64,000 nt of DNA from Antrihabitans stalactiti. GTDB taxonomy: Bacteria; Actinomycetota; Actinomycetes; Mycobacteriales; Mycobacteriaceae. Position 1 is the stretch's first letter. Every line of letters starts with the position of its first letter. The notes under the pieces were generated by a model that had not been told where the DNA came from, searched no databases, and saw nothing but the letters and a program-made list of their open reading frames with translations. Positions 44,910-52,961 of the stretch are shown piece by piece. The stretch spans positions 186,001-250,000 of the forward strand of contig NZ_VCQU01000008.1 in assembly GCF_012932915.1 (NCBI RefSeq), written 5' to 3'. A program made the translations under genes and the position numbers.

Positions 44910-46198
44910 TGAACTCGAACAAGGCTTTTGCCGCGTTGCGCGATCGATGGTGGATACCGGTGGTCGCGATGGTGATCGGCATCGGTGTCGGCATCGGGTT
45001 GACCTTCGTGCTGACGCCGCAGTACACGTCGTCGGCAAAGTTGTTCGTCAGTACCACTGGCGGCACGACGTCGACCGAGTCGTTCCAGGGCGACCAGTTC
45101 TCGCAACAGCGTGCCGGCTCCTACGCCGACATGCTCAGCAGCGAGATCCTCGGCAAACGTGTGGTCGACGCGTTGCGGTTGCCGCTGAGCGGATCGGAGG
45201 TGGCGAGCAAGGTCACTGCCACCGCGGTGCCGAAAACGGTACTGATCAACGTCAGCGTCAAAGACGATTCTGCTCAGCGCTCCGCTGCGATCGCGAACAA
45301 GCTTGCCGAAGAATTCATCTCCTACATCACACCGCTGGAGACTCCTGCCGGGCAGGCCCAAGCTCGCGTGGTCGTCACACTTGTCAGTCCCGCAGCGGTC
45401 CCCGACAGCCCCACCTTTCCGAAATTGATTCCGTTCGCGCTGTACGGGGCGATCATCGGTCTCGTAATAGGGCTCGCATTCGTCGCGTTTCGGCATCTGA
45501 CGGATCGGTCGGTCGGCAAGGTCGGCAAGCTCGCGGCGGCATCCGGACTGCCCGTTCTGGGTCCGGTGACAGTCGTCGACCGAAGTCCGGACGAGCGTCG
45601 CGCTCAGATGAATTCGTGGGACACCCCCGAGGCCGAGGCGTATCGGAAGGTGCGGGTTGCGTTGCAGTCGATGGACCCCGAGCCTCGGATTATCGTCGTC
45701 ACGAGTTCGAAAACCGGTGAGTCGACGGTCCACGCAGCGCTCGACCTCGCTATCGCGTTCGCCGAGACCGACCGCTCGACAGTGTTGATCGAGACAGATT
45801 CGGCGAACCCGGTTCTCGCCAGCGAACTTTCGTTGGCTCCCAGCCCTGGTTTGATCGATCTGATCAGTGTGAACCTGACTCTCGATCACGTCGTGCAGAA
45901 GACGATCCAACACTGCCTCAGCGTCGTTCCGGTCGGCACTGGCCGCGACGTCGCCCCGCTACTGCCGTCGCATGTGGTCAGCCAAGCGTTGTTTTCGCTT
46001 CTGGCCGAGTACAACTACATCGTGATCGATACCCCACCGATGGACCGCAGCAGCGCTGCTTCGGTGTTGGCTGCTGTGTCGGACGGAACCTTGTTGGTCG
46101 TGGATCCGGACGTCGCGCGTCGCAAAGATGTTGTGCGCGCGACAAAAGAACTGCGAACCTCAGGTGCGCGCCCGCTCGGTGCGGTGCTGGTCGGTTAG
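44909..46198 (+). CDS. Wzc-like chain-length determinant with degenerate P-loop
   Basis: A 429-residue paralogue of the preceding protein with the same layout: membrane helices near 16-36 and 174-195, a short Wzz domain containing the shared GDQFSQQRAGSYADML block, and a cytoplasmic nucleotide-binding fold. Walker B is intact (IVIDTPPMD), but the P-loop at residues 264-273 reads VTSSKTGESTV, missing the Gly-Lys of GKST, and Walker A' reads LIETDSANP. It is unlikely to bind ATP normally. It may serve as a structural partner of the intact paralogue. Its 3' end overlaps the convergent acyltransferase gene by 39 bases. Confidence 0.82.
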   Translation: MNSNKAFAALRDRWWIPVVAMVIGIGVGIGLTFVLTPQYTSSAKLFVSTTGGTTSTESFQGDQFSQQRAGSYADMLSSEILGKRVVDALRLPLSGSEVASKVTATAVPKTVLINVSVKDDSAQRSAAIANKLAEEFISYITPLETPAGQAQARVVVTLVSPAAVPDSPTFPKLIPFALYGAIIGLVIGLAFVAFRHLTDRSVGKVGKLAAASGLPVLGPVTVVDRSPDERRAQMNSWDTPEAEAYRKVRVALQSMDPEPRIIVVTSSKTGESTVHAALDLAIAFAETDRSTVLIETDSANPVLASELSLAPSPGLIDLISVNLTLDHVVQKTIQHCLSVVPVGTGRDVAPLLPSHVVSQALFSLLAEYNYIVIDTPPMDRSSAASVLAAVSDGTLLVVDPDVARRKDVVRATKELRTSGARPLGAVLVG

Positions 46199-47446
46199 CA
46201 GCGCGATCGGGTCGGTGGTCACCATCCGCAGTGCCGCCTCGATCTTCTCTCGGGGAAAGACGTTGTCGTGAAACGATGCCGAGAACGTCCGATCGTTGTC
46301 GATCACGGTGGCCATGATCGTGAGCGCTTCCGGTCCGGCGGTATCCAGCAACCCGGTCAGCATCCGCCCTTCATCGACGACCCATTTCGACTTCGCGAGC
46401 GTCGGTGGCCGGCCGAGGTCGGTGTACATCATGCGCATGCGGGGGTGCGCGGGAACCGTATCGACCGGAACGGTCACGACCTTGCGCCGCACGCGGGTCA
46501 CAGCGGAGGCGAAACCGAGCCACGCCAACGGCAGTCCTGACTCGTAGGCAGCGGACAAGGCGGCAGCGGCGTCGTCGAGCGGCGTCTCGCTGTGTATCGG
46601 GACACTCATCCCGAGCACGAAGTTTCCGTTGACGACACTTTTTTTCGGCAGGTAGCGACGACAGTCCACGGCAACGACGAGGTCGTCGGTCGCGTGCAGA
46701 CCGACTGCGCGAAATGCTTTGCGGAAGAGCATCATCGCCAGGAGCGCGCCGCTAACGTTGGGCGCGTTGTGCTTTCGCCACTGCCTGAGTTCGGTTTCGA
46801 CGGAACCGGGGGAGACGGCGAAACTGACGGCGTGCGATGGCTGCCAGGGGAGCAGCCCGGTGTCGGTGGGCGGCTCGGAAGAACTCGCGGATCGCATCTC
46901 GCGGAACGCACTCCGCACGCGTACCAGTTGGCGTACATGCTTCGGCCGCACCACGAACCAGCGAAACACCGCTTTGGCCAACGCATGCCGGGTTTCCGGG
47001 GTGTCCGCCCACGCACCGAGCGTGCCCGTCGACGTGTACTCGTCGACGGCCGTAATCAAATCGACCAAGAGCTTTCCGTCGCCGAGACCGTGGTCGGTGT
47101 CGAAGAAGAGATAGTTGCCGCACAAGATCAACTGGAACGACGGCTTTGGGCCGGTCTCTCGACGGACCGACTCGGCGGCGGCGGACAGTCCCGCGACGTT
47201 GGACGGGCCGGGGATCTCGCGGACCGCGTCCCTTCGCAGTACTGGATCGAAGGCCCAGGTGGCGCTCGACTGGCTCGATCGCAGGCCGATTCGCGTCTGC
47301 GTTCCCGCTCGAGCGATTTCGACCAACGCTTTCCGCACCGACTCGACCGATCGCTGCTCCACCGGACCGGTTATGCCGATGTAGCGGCCGCCGGACATGA
47401 ACAGGTCGCCGCCGGAGGCCTTGAAGCGTTTCGTCGACTCGGCCAT
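46160..47446 (-). CDS. HxxxDG-motif acyltransferase (condensation/WES-like fold)
   Basis: A 428-residue protein with the two-lobed CoA-dependent acyltransferase pattern. The key motif DTDHGLGDG places His119 and Asp123 as in HHxxxDG enzymes such as PapA, wax-ester synthases and condensation domains. The C-terminal lobe includes VDCRRYLPKKSVVNGNFVLGMSVP, equivalent to the solvent-channel NVVP/DxGxG-type region. It has no signal peptide. Given its place in the exopolysaccharide locus it could acylate the polymer precursor, but a wax-ester or glycolipid role is also possible. It is convergent with the Wzc-like pair. Confidence 0.68.
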   Translation of the reverse strand: MAESTKRFKASGGDLFMSGGRYIGITGPVEQRSVESVRKALVEIARAGTQTRIGLRSSQSSATWAFDPVLRRDAVREIPGPSNVAGLSAAAESVRRETGPKPSFQLILCGNYLFFDTDHGLGDGKLLVDLITAVDEYTSTGTLGAWADTPETRHALAKAVFRWFVVRPKHVRQLVRVRSAFREMRSASSSEPPTDTGLLPWQPSHAVSFAVSPGSVETELRQWRKHNAPNVSGALLAMMLFRKAFRAVGLHATDDLVVAVDCRRYLPKKSVVNGNFVLGMSVPIHSETPLDDAAAALSAAYESGLPLAWLGFASAVTRVRRKVVTVPVDTVPAHPRMRMMYTDLGRPPTLAKSKWVVDEGRMLTGLLDTAGPEALTIMATVIDNDRTFSASFHDNVFPREKIEAALRMVTTDPIALLTDQHRTERART

Positions 47447-47483
47447 CGACTCAATCTACCCATCGAACGGCTGTGTTCGAGGG

Positions 47484-48581
47484 TCAGGCTCCGAGCATGG
47501 CCTGAACTGCGGCAAGTGACGGCTTGGGTGAGTAATCCGTCCGCACCAGGCCGAAGTTGAATTCGACGTTCGGACTTCCGGTGTTGAGGTCGCGAAAGTC
47601 GAAAAGGAAGATCGGTCCGGCGTTGGGCAGCGATCGCAGGTAATTGATGCCGTCGACCAAGATCTCCGATTGTCTGGCTTCGGTCACTCCGTATGGCTGG
47701 GTGGCCGACGTCGGGGCGCCGAACTCGGTTGTCCACAGCCGTCTTCCGCCGTCGCCGAAGGCCGTCAGCAACCAATTGATGACGGTGATCGCGTTCTTCG
47801 ACGAGTTCCAGTCCGCACCCTGGCTCAGCAGGCCGGGGGCGCTGTATGGATGGATGCCGAGGCCGTCCAAGCTGCCCTTGGCGCCCCACCAGTACATGTA
47901 CTGAACGAACATGTAGGGGCTGATGTTCGTGCCGTCGTCCATGGACGGGGAAAGGCCGCCCGAAATGACGGTGGCACTCGAATCAACCGCCTTGATTGCT
48001 GCATAAGACAGTTTCAGCATTGTCGTGTATTTCGCGGGATCGGGCTTCGGCGCGAAACTGGCTTGGATATTCGGCTCGTTCCAGATCTCCCAGTTCTTGA
48101 TCGAGCCCTTGTACCGCTGGGCGGCAAGCTTGACGAAGTTGGCGAACGTTGCGGGATCAGCCGGAGCCGGGTGGATGAAGTTCCTTCCCTCTGCCGTCGC
48201 TGCCCAGGCAGGCGTGTAGGTCAGGAGGCCGAGGATGTTCAAGCCGGCAGCAGCGGCGGCGTTGACCTTTTGATCGGTTGTAGCCCAGTTGAATACGCCC
48301 TTGACGTTCTCGACGTCGGGCCATTCGATCGATAGCCGGACCGCCTTGAATCGAGCATTGGTGACGGCCTGGAAGTCCCTGGTTTGCGACGCCGCAGCAG
48401 CGCCGGTCGTCGTCACCGCGGTCACGCCGACGAGTCCTGGCGCCATGGGTCCTGTTGCGGCCGAAGCGGTCGGAGGGGCGATGAAACCCGCAGCAACGAT
48501 GGCGGTCGCCGCCGATACGATGGTTACGGTGCGCCTAGCCGAGCGAATACGGTGTCGTGTTCCATGCAGCAGGAACTTCAC
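47484..48581 (-). CDS. Secreted glycoside hydrolase, PslG/GH39-like (paralogue 2)
   Basis: A 365-residue exported enzyme with a Sec signal peptide (basic start, hydrophobic 19-35, cleavage probably after PPTASA) and no lipobox, unlike its paralogue at 31714. Catalytic residues are Glu169 in WEIWNEPNI and Glu286 in LWTTEFGAPT. HPAPADPATFANFV and LVDGINYLRSLP match the paralogue closely. It should be released or loosely held outside and could cut the exopolysaccharide during assembly or dispersal. It is divergent from a lipoprotein gene and 37 bases downstream of the acyltransferase start in the same direction. Confidence 0.84.
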   Translation of the reverse strand: MKFLLHGTRHRIRSARRTVTIVSAATAIVAAGFIAPPTASAATGPMAPGLVGVTAVTTTGAAAASQTRDFQAVTNARFKAVRLSIEWPDVENVKGVFNWATTDQKVNAAAAAGLNILGLLTYTPAWAATAEGRNFIHPAPADPATFANFVKLAAQRYKGSIKNWEIWNEPNIQASFAPKPDPAKYTTMLKLSYAAIKAVDSSATVISGGLSPSMDDGTNISPYMFVQYMYWWGAKGSLDGLGIHPYSAPGLLSQGADWNSSKNAITVINWLLTAFGDGGRRLWTTEFGAPTSATQPYGVTEARQSEILVDGINYLRSLPNAGPIFLFDFRDLNTGSPNVEFNFGLVRTDYSPKPSLAAVQAMLGA

Positions 48582-48717
48582 GGGAAAACCTCACTTTGGG
48601 GCAAATGCAGAATGGGAATACGTGCGGAATCGATAAGGGCGCCATCGCTCCTCGAAAGGATGAATGGTCGTGCGGCGAAATTCAAGCCCCTGCAAACCGG
48701 ACAGTGGGGGTAATCGA

Positions 48718-49500
48718 ATGCGTTTCGCTGATCTCGGAACTTTCAGACCGATCGGAATCGTCTTCGCGGTGACGGTTTCGGTGACATCCTGCGCGTCGGG
48801 CGCGCCCGAATTCAGTCCGCTTCCCAAGGCTGCGCCCACGGCCTCCGAGGTCTACGGAGATTTCTCGCAGCTGCCCGACGGACCGGCTCCAGCAACCTTT
48901 TCCAACGGCGCGCCAGCCCATGTGGCCGAGTCGGCCGATCCTGGGTCGACGCCCCGAATTATCAATGGTCAGTTGACGTTTCGTCCGACCGGGTCCGCCA
49001 GTCCTGCCGCCGGATACTTCCAGACCGATGCGTTGGAGCGGGCGGTGACGCGAATCGGTTTCCGGTGGATCATCTCGCCCGCGAAGGGGAAATCTCCCGG
49101 CGTTGCGGCGGCTGCGGTGACCGGTGAGCTTGCGCACTTCATCGACGGATCGTCGCCGGAAATGCCGCTGCACTTTATCGTCGACAGCGACAGTTGGAAC
49201 TACTCGGTGGCACCAGAAAGAGATAAAGGCGGCGTCGAATTGTTATCAATTGCGTCCGGGACATTTAATCCGCCACTCGCCGAAGATGGCAAGACGATTC
49301 ATTCGGTTGAAATATGCGTGGCGAAAGATACCGCGACTCTGTCACTGCCGGACGGAACCGAGCAGACCGTTAGGGATCCCCGGATCAAGGCATGGGCTTC
49401 TCGGTTCGCATTCTTCGAGCCGTTCTCCGCTTCGGGCGATCCGTCGTCGATTGCGGGCTTCACCGAGGTGTGGGCCGATTCCAAACCTTGTCGAAATTGA
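48718..49500 (+). CDS. Secreted lipoprotein, possible lectin-like fold
   Basis: A 260-residue lipoprotein. ATG 48718 is chosen because GGGGG lies seven bases upstream and it gives a proper signal peptide with lipobox VTSC. The mature part is rich in beta-prone, alternating polar/hydrophobic stretches (FSQLPDGPAPATF, GYFQTDAL, HFIVDSDSWNYSVA, DTATLSLPDGTEQTV), which suggests a jelly-roll or concanavalin-like domain; I do not recognise a named family. Its place at the edge of the exopolysaccharide locus suggests polymer binding at the cell surface. Confidence 0.68.
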   Translation: MRFADLGTFRPIGIVFAVTVSVTSCASGAPEFSPLPKAAPTASEVYGDFSQLPDGPAPATFSNGAPAHVAESADPGSTPRIINGQLTFRPTGSASPAAGYFQTDALERAVTRIGFRWIISPAKGKSPGVAAAAVTGELAHFIDGSSPEMPLHFIVDSDSWNYSVAPERDKGGVELLSIASGTFNPPLAEDGKTIHSVEICVAKDTATLSLPDGTEQTVRDPRIKAWASRFAFFEPFSASGDPSSIAGFTEVWADSKPCRN

Positions 49501-49511
49501 TCGTCGAACCG

Positions 49512-49991
49512 TTACGAGATCTCGACTTCGGCAGAGACGATGACCGAGCTGTTCATCGGCAAGCTCGCGACGCCGATGGCGGTGCGAGCATGGGCGCCGA
49601 TGTCCGGGCCGAACAGGACGAGCAGGAAATCGCTGAAGGCGTTCAGCACAACCGTCGACTGGGGGAAGCCGCTGTCCGCGTTGACCATCCCGCTCACTAA
49701 TAGCCAGGCGGTTATCCGGTCGAGGTCGCCTATGGCGCGCGAGAGGCTGCCGAGCATCGAGACCGCAACCAGGCGGGCACTGTCGCACGCGGCGTCGACC
49801 GAGACTTCCGACGGGACCTTCCCGAACGGTCCGGCTAACGATCCGTCCGGGTTCTGCGCGCCGTGACCGGCCAGATAGACCCGATTTCCCCGCACACGCG
49901 CCCATTCGAAGGCGAACTGAAATCCGGGCGGTGGTTCAGGGGCAGGGGGGAGTGCGAATCCGAGGTCGGCGAGCTTGGTTTCGATGTGCAT
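49512..49991 (-). CDS. RidA/YjgF-family protein
   Basis: A 159-residue protein of the Rid superfamily, which includes enamine/imine deaminases. VRGNRVYLAGHGAQNPDGSL, the NIxxxL-type helix region GDLDRITAWLLVSGMVNAD and the final ARTAIGVASLPMNSSVIVSAEVEI are characteristic; the catalytic arginine of RidA proper would correspond to the R in HARTAIG. It is downstream of the histidine phosphatase gene by 13 bases on the same strand. Confidence 0.86.
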   Translation of the reverse strand: MHIETKLADLGFALPPAPEPPPGFQFAFEWARVRGNRVYLAGHGAQNPDGSLAGPFGKVPSEVSVDAACDSARLVAVSMLGSLSRAIGDLDRITAWLLVSGMVNADSGFPQSTVVLNAFSDFLLVLFGPDIGAHARTAIGVASLPMNSSVIVSAEVEIS

Positions 49992-50004
49992 ATGCGTTCC
50001 TGCC

Positions 50005-50559
50005 TCACACGTCGACGCCGTTGATCGAGTGCACCAGCCAACCGTCGTCGTCGATGCTCAGAGTGCTGACCGCGGCGTTCAGAATGCGCGGCGACCGCAT
50101 GGTGTGCACTACGTCGATTATCGCGCGGATCACCCCGCCGTGGGTGACAACGATGATGGCGGAATCGGGGTTGTCCGTCGCAAGTGCGCTCAGGGTGCGC
50201 AGCCCGCGCTCCGCGACCGAGCTACGTGGTTCCAAGCCGGGATACCAACCATGCGGCCACTCGTGATAAGCCTCCCAATCGGTCATTCCTTCGGCCTCGC
50301 CGAAATGCCGTTCGGCCAGGTCGTCGTAGGTAGCCGACCGCGTCAACCCGATATGTTCGCCGATGATGTCGGCTGTTTCGCTGGCGCGGGAGAGCGGTGA
50401 GCTGACGAGTAGGTCCCAGTTTCGGTCGGTGAAGTGGTGAGCTGCCTCGCGCGCCTGCGCTCGCCCAGTGCGGTTGAGCGGGATATCGGATGACCCCTGC
50501 AACCGGCCGTGCAGGTTCCAGTCGGTCTCGCCATGTCGCACGAGAGCGATGAACGTCAT
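50005..50559 (-). CDS. Histidine phosphatase (phosphoglycerate mutase-like)
   Basis: A 184-residue branch-1 histidine phosphatase. The RHG motif is ALVRHGETDWNLHGRLQGSSDIPLN, the second arginine lies in VSSPLSRASETADIIG, the acid in RHFGEAEGMTDWE, and the second histidine in VVTHGGVIRAII. Such enzymes act as phosphoglycerate mutases, glucosyl-3-phosphoglycerate or nucleotide phosphatases. It forms a leftward pair with the RidA-like gene and shares its upstream region, with a 21-bp inverted repeat, with the acyl-CoA dehydrogenase operon. Confidence 0.88.
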   Translation of the reverse strand: MTFIALVRHGETDWNLHGRLQGSSDIPLNRTGRAQAREAAHHFTDRNWDLLVSSPLSRASETADIIGEHIGLTRSATYDDLAERHFGEAEGMTDWEAYHEWPHGWYPGLEPRSSVAERGLRTLSALATDNPDSAIIVVTHGGVIRAIIDVVHTMRSPRILNAAVSTLSIDDDGWLVHSINGVDV

Positions 50560-50578
50560 GGCCGAAAACTCCGTCCGT

Positions 50579-50636
50579 CGAGCGCATAGTTATGGTGGCA
50601 TTTGGCGGCTGTCCGGCCACCATAACTATGCGCTCG
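50579..50636. promoter_or_regulatory. Perfect 21-bp inverted repeat in a divergent promoter
   Basis: Arms 50579-50599 and 50616-50636 are exact reverse complements separated by 16 bases, filling the gap between the histidine phosphatase and acyl-CoA dehydrogenase starts. It could be a pair of operator sites for a fatty-acid or sterol regulator or a leader hairpin in both transcripts. It does not match the KstR or KstR2 consensus I remember. Confidence 0.6.
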
Positions 50637-50648
50637 CGAGGGGCCACG

Positions 50649-51824
50649 ATGAAACTTGCGCTGACTGACGAAGAAGTCGCCTTCCGCGACGATCTGCGAA
50701 AGTTCTATACGACGGAGATCCCCGCAGAAATCCGTGACCGAGTCGGCCGTGGGCTGGAACCGCGCAAGGAAGATTGGGTCACCACACAGCGAATCTTGAA
50801 CGCTGCGGGTCTCGCGGTCCCGAACTGGCCGGTCGAATGGGGCGGTAAGGATTGGACGCCGATCCAGCACCACATCTGGCTCGATGAGATGCAGCTGGCC
50901 AACGTGCCGGAGCCGTTGACGTTCAACGCGAGCATGGTCGGTCCGGTCATCGCGCACTTCGGGTCGCAGGAGTTGAAGGAACGCTTCCTCCCGCCGACCG
51001 CGAACCTCGATATCTGGTGGTCGCAAGGGTTTTCCGAGCCCGATGCAGGTTCGGACCTGGCATCGCTGCGCACCACAGCGGTCCGCGATGGCGACAGCTA
51101 CATCGTCAACGGCCAGAAGACGTGGACCACGCTCGGTCAGTACGGCGATTGGATCTTCAACCTCGTCCGCACCGATCCGAATGCGCCGAAGAAGCAGGCC
51201 GGTATTTCGTTCCTGCTGATCGACATGAAGTCGCCCGGCGTCACGGTCCGGCCGATCAAGTTGATCGACGGCAGTTACGAGGTCAACGAGGTGTTCTTCG
51301 AAGACGTTCGCGTCCCGGCAGATCAACTCGTCGGCGAGGAAAACCAGGGCTGGACCTACGCGAAGTTCCTGCTCGGCAACGAGCGCACGGGTATAACCGG
51401 TGTCGGACGCACCAAGGTGAAGCTCGCGCACGCCAAGGAGCACGCCGCGCAGACCAAGGTCGGCGGCGGAACGTTGCTGGAAGAGCCGTACTTCGCTGCG
51501 CGCCTCGCCGAGATCGAAAACGAGCTGCTCGCACTGGAATTGACTCAGCTTCGCGTTGTCGCGGGCTCGGCTGACGGCAAGCCCAATCCCGCATCGTCGG
51601 TGCTGAAACTGCGCGGCTCGCAGCTGCAGCAGGCCGCGACCGAGTTGCTGGTCGACGTCGCCGGTCCGGATTCGCTGCCGTACGAGGCGGGTGACGACCT
51701 GGCCTCCGCCGAGTGGGCGCAGCTGGCCGCACCGCGGTATCTGAACTATCGCAAGACGTCGATCTACGGCGGCAGCAACGAAGTGCAGCGCACCATCATT
51801 TCCTCGACGATTCTCGGACTGTGA
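50649..51824 (+). CDS. Acyl-CoA dehydrogenase, FadE type (alpha-like)
   Basis: A 391-residue flavoenzyme of the mycobacterial FadE group. FAD and substrate-binding blocks are visible: WWSQGFSEPDAGSDLASLRTT, VNGQKTWTTLGQYGDW, NERTGITG and the C-terminal YGGSNEVQRTIISSTILGL. Length and sequence fit one half of an alpha2beta2 acyl-CoA dehydrogenase whose partner is the next gene, ten bases away. ATG 50649 has GAGGGG upstream. The inverted repeat in its leader suggests specific regulation. The substrate (fatty acid, sterol side chain or other) is not known. Confidence 0.9.
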   Translation: MKLALTDEEVAFRDDLRKFYTTEIPAEIRDRVGRGLEPRKEDWVTTQRILNAAGLAVPNWPVEWGGKDWTPIQHHIWLDEMQLANVPEPLTFNASMVGPVIAHFGSQELKERFLPPTANLDIWWSQGFSEPDAGSDLASLRTTAVRDGDSYIVNGQKTWTTLGQYGDWIFNLVRTDPNAPKKQAGISFLLIDMKSPGVTVRPIKLIDGSYEVNEVFFEDVRVPADQLVGEENQGWTYAKFLLGNERTGITGVGRTKVKLAHAKEHAAQTKVGGGTLLEEPYFAARLAEIENELLALELTQLRVVAGSADGKPNPASSVLKLRGSQLQQAATELLVDVAGPDSLPYEAGDDLASAEWAQLAAPRYLNYRKTSIYGGSNEVQRTIISSTILGL

Positions 51825-51833
51825 GGCAGGACA

Positions 51834-52961
51834 ATGGATTTCGAGTTCACTGAAGAGCAGGAACTGCTGCGCGACACCGCCCGCGACCTCCTTTCCCGCA
51901 GCTACGACCCCGAAAAGCGGCTGAAGGTCACCGAGACGGACCTCGGCTGGAGCAAGGAAGTCTGGGGAAAGCTCGCCGAAATCGGTTTGCTCGGTTTGAG
52001 TTTCAGCGAAGAAGACGGCGGCATGGGCGCTGGACCGGTCGAGACAATGGCCGTACTGGTCGAGGTCGGTCGGCGGTTGGCGCCGGAACCGATCATCGAC
52101 GCGGTGTTGGTGCCGGGCGGCCTTGTCGCCGCGGCCGGTTCCGACGAGCAGCGTGCGCGTTTGCTCGGCGAGGTTGCCGAGGGAAACACGTTGCTGGCCT
52201 TCGCCCATGGCGAGCCGGGAACCAGGTGGCCGTATCCGGAGGTCACGACGACCGCTGCCCAAGACGGTGATTCGTGGACGCTGACCGGTAAGAAGCATCC
52301 GGTCCTGCACGGCGATTGCGCCGACGTGCTCGTTGTCAGTGCGCAGCTGCCTGGGGGAGGGGTCGGGCTGTTCCTGGTCGACGCCACCGCGTCCGGCGTT
52401 GTGCGGCGCAACTTCGCGACGTTCGACAGCCTGCGCGGAGCGCAGATCGAGTTCGACAACGCGTCTGCCGAGCCGCTCGGCGAAGCCGTCGACGCGAGTG
52501 CGCACATTCAGGCTGCGATCATCGGTGCCCAGGCGGCGACCGGTGCCGAAGCCGTCGGTGCGATGGAAGAAATGCTCCGTTTGACGACCGACTACCTACG
52601 CACACGTAAGCAGTTCGGCGTGACGTTGTCGAAGTTCCAGACGCTCACCCAGCGGGCCGCAGATATGTATGTGTCGCTCGAGCTGGCGCGCAGCATGAAT
52701 CTGTACGCAACGATGGCGTTGGCTGAGGGCATCGTCGATCCGGTGATCGCGTCGCGCGCGAAGCTGCAGATCGGGCGCTCCGCTCGCCACATCGGTCAGG
52801 AAGCAATTCAGCTGCACGGCGGCATCGGTGTGACCGCCGAATATCCGGTCGGCCATTACCTCAGTCGACTAACTGCGATCGAGCGCACCTACGGCGGCAC
52901 CGACGATCACTTGCGCGTCCTCGCCAGTGGCGTTGCCGACTACGGAATGGTCGAGCTCTAG
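51834..52961 (+). CDS. Acyl-CoA dehydrogenase, FadE type (beta-like partner)
   Basis: A 375-residue acyl-CoA dehydrogenase-fold protein. FTEEQELLRDTARDLLSRSY opens the helical domain, RTRKQFGVTLSKFQ and QLHGGIGVTAEYPVGHYLSR are the C-terminal FAD-binding blocks. The middle FAD-binding segment is shortened and irregular (AFAHGEPGTRWP in place of the normal E-x-GSD block), as in the non-catalytic or half-site subunits of heteromeric FadE pairs. It is co-transcribed with the preceding gene and overlaps the convergent lipoprotein stop by three to four bases. Confidence 0.88.
   Translation: MDFEFTEEQELLRDTARDLLSRSYDPEKRLKVTETDLGWSKEVWGKLAEIGLLGLSFSEEDGGMGAGPVETMAVLVEVGRRLAPEPIIDAVLVPGGLVAAAGSDEQRARLLGEVAEGNTLLAFAHGEPGTRWPYPEVTTTAAQDGDSWTLTGKKHPVLHGDCADVLVVSAQLPGGGVGLFLVDATASGVVRRNFATFDSLRGAQIEFDNASAEPLGEAVDASAHIQAAIIGAQAATGAEAVGAMEEMLRLTTDYLRTRKQFGVTLSKFQTLTQRAADMYVSLELARSMNLYATMALAEGIVDPVIASRAKLQIGRSARHIGQEAIQLHGGIGVTAEYPVGHYLSRLTAIERTYGGTDDHLRVLASGVADYGMVEL

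Noticed and set aside
50556-52505. Long minus-strand open frame across the first acyl-CoA dehydrogenase gene and part of the second
   Set aside because: Both dehydrogenases are clear on the plus strand; the minus frame has no motif and crosses the inverted repeat.
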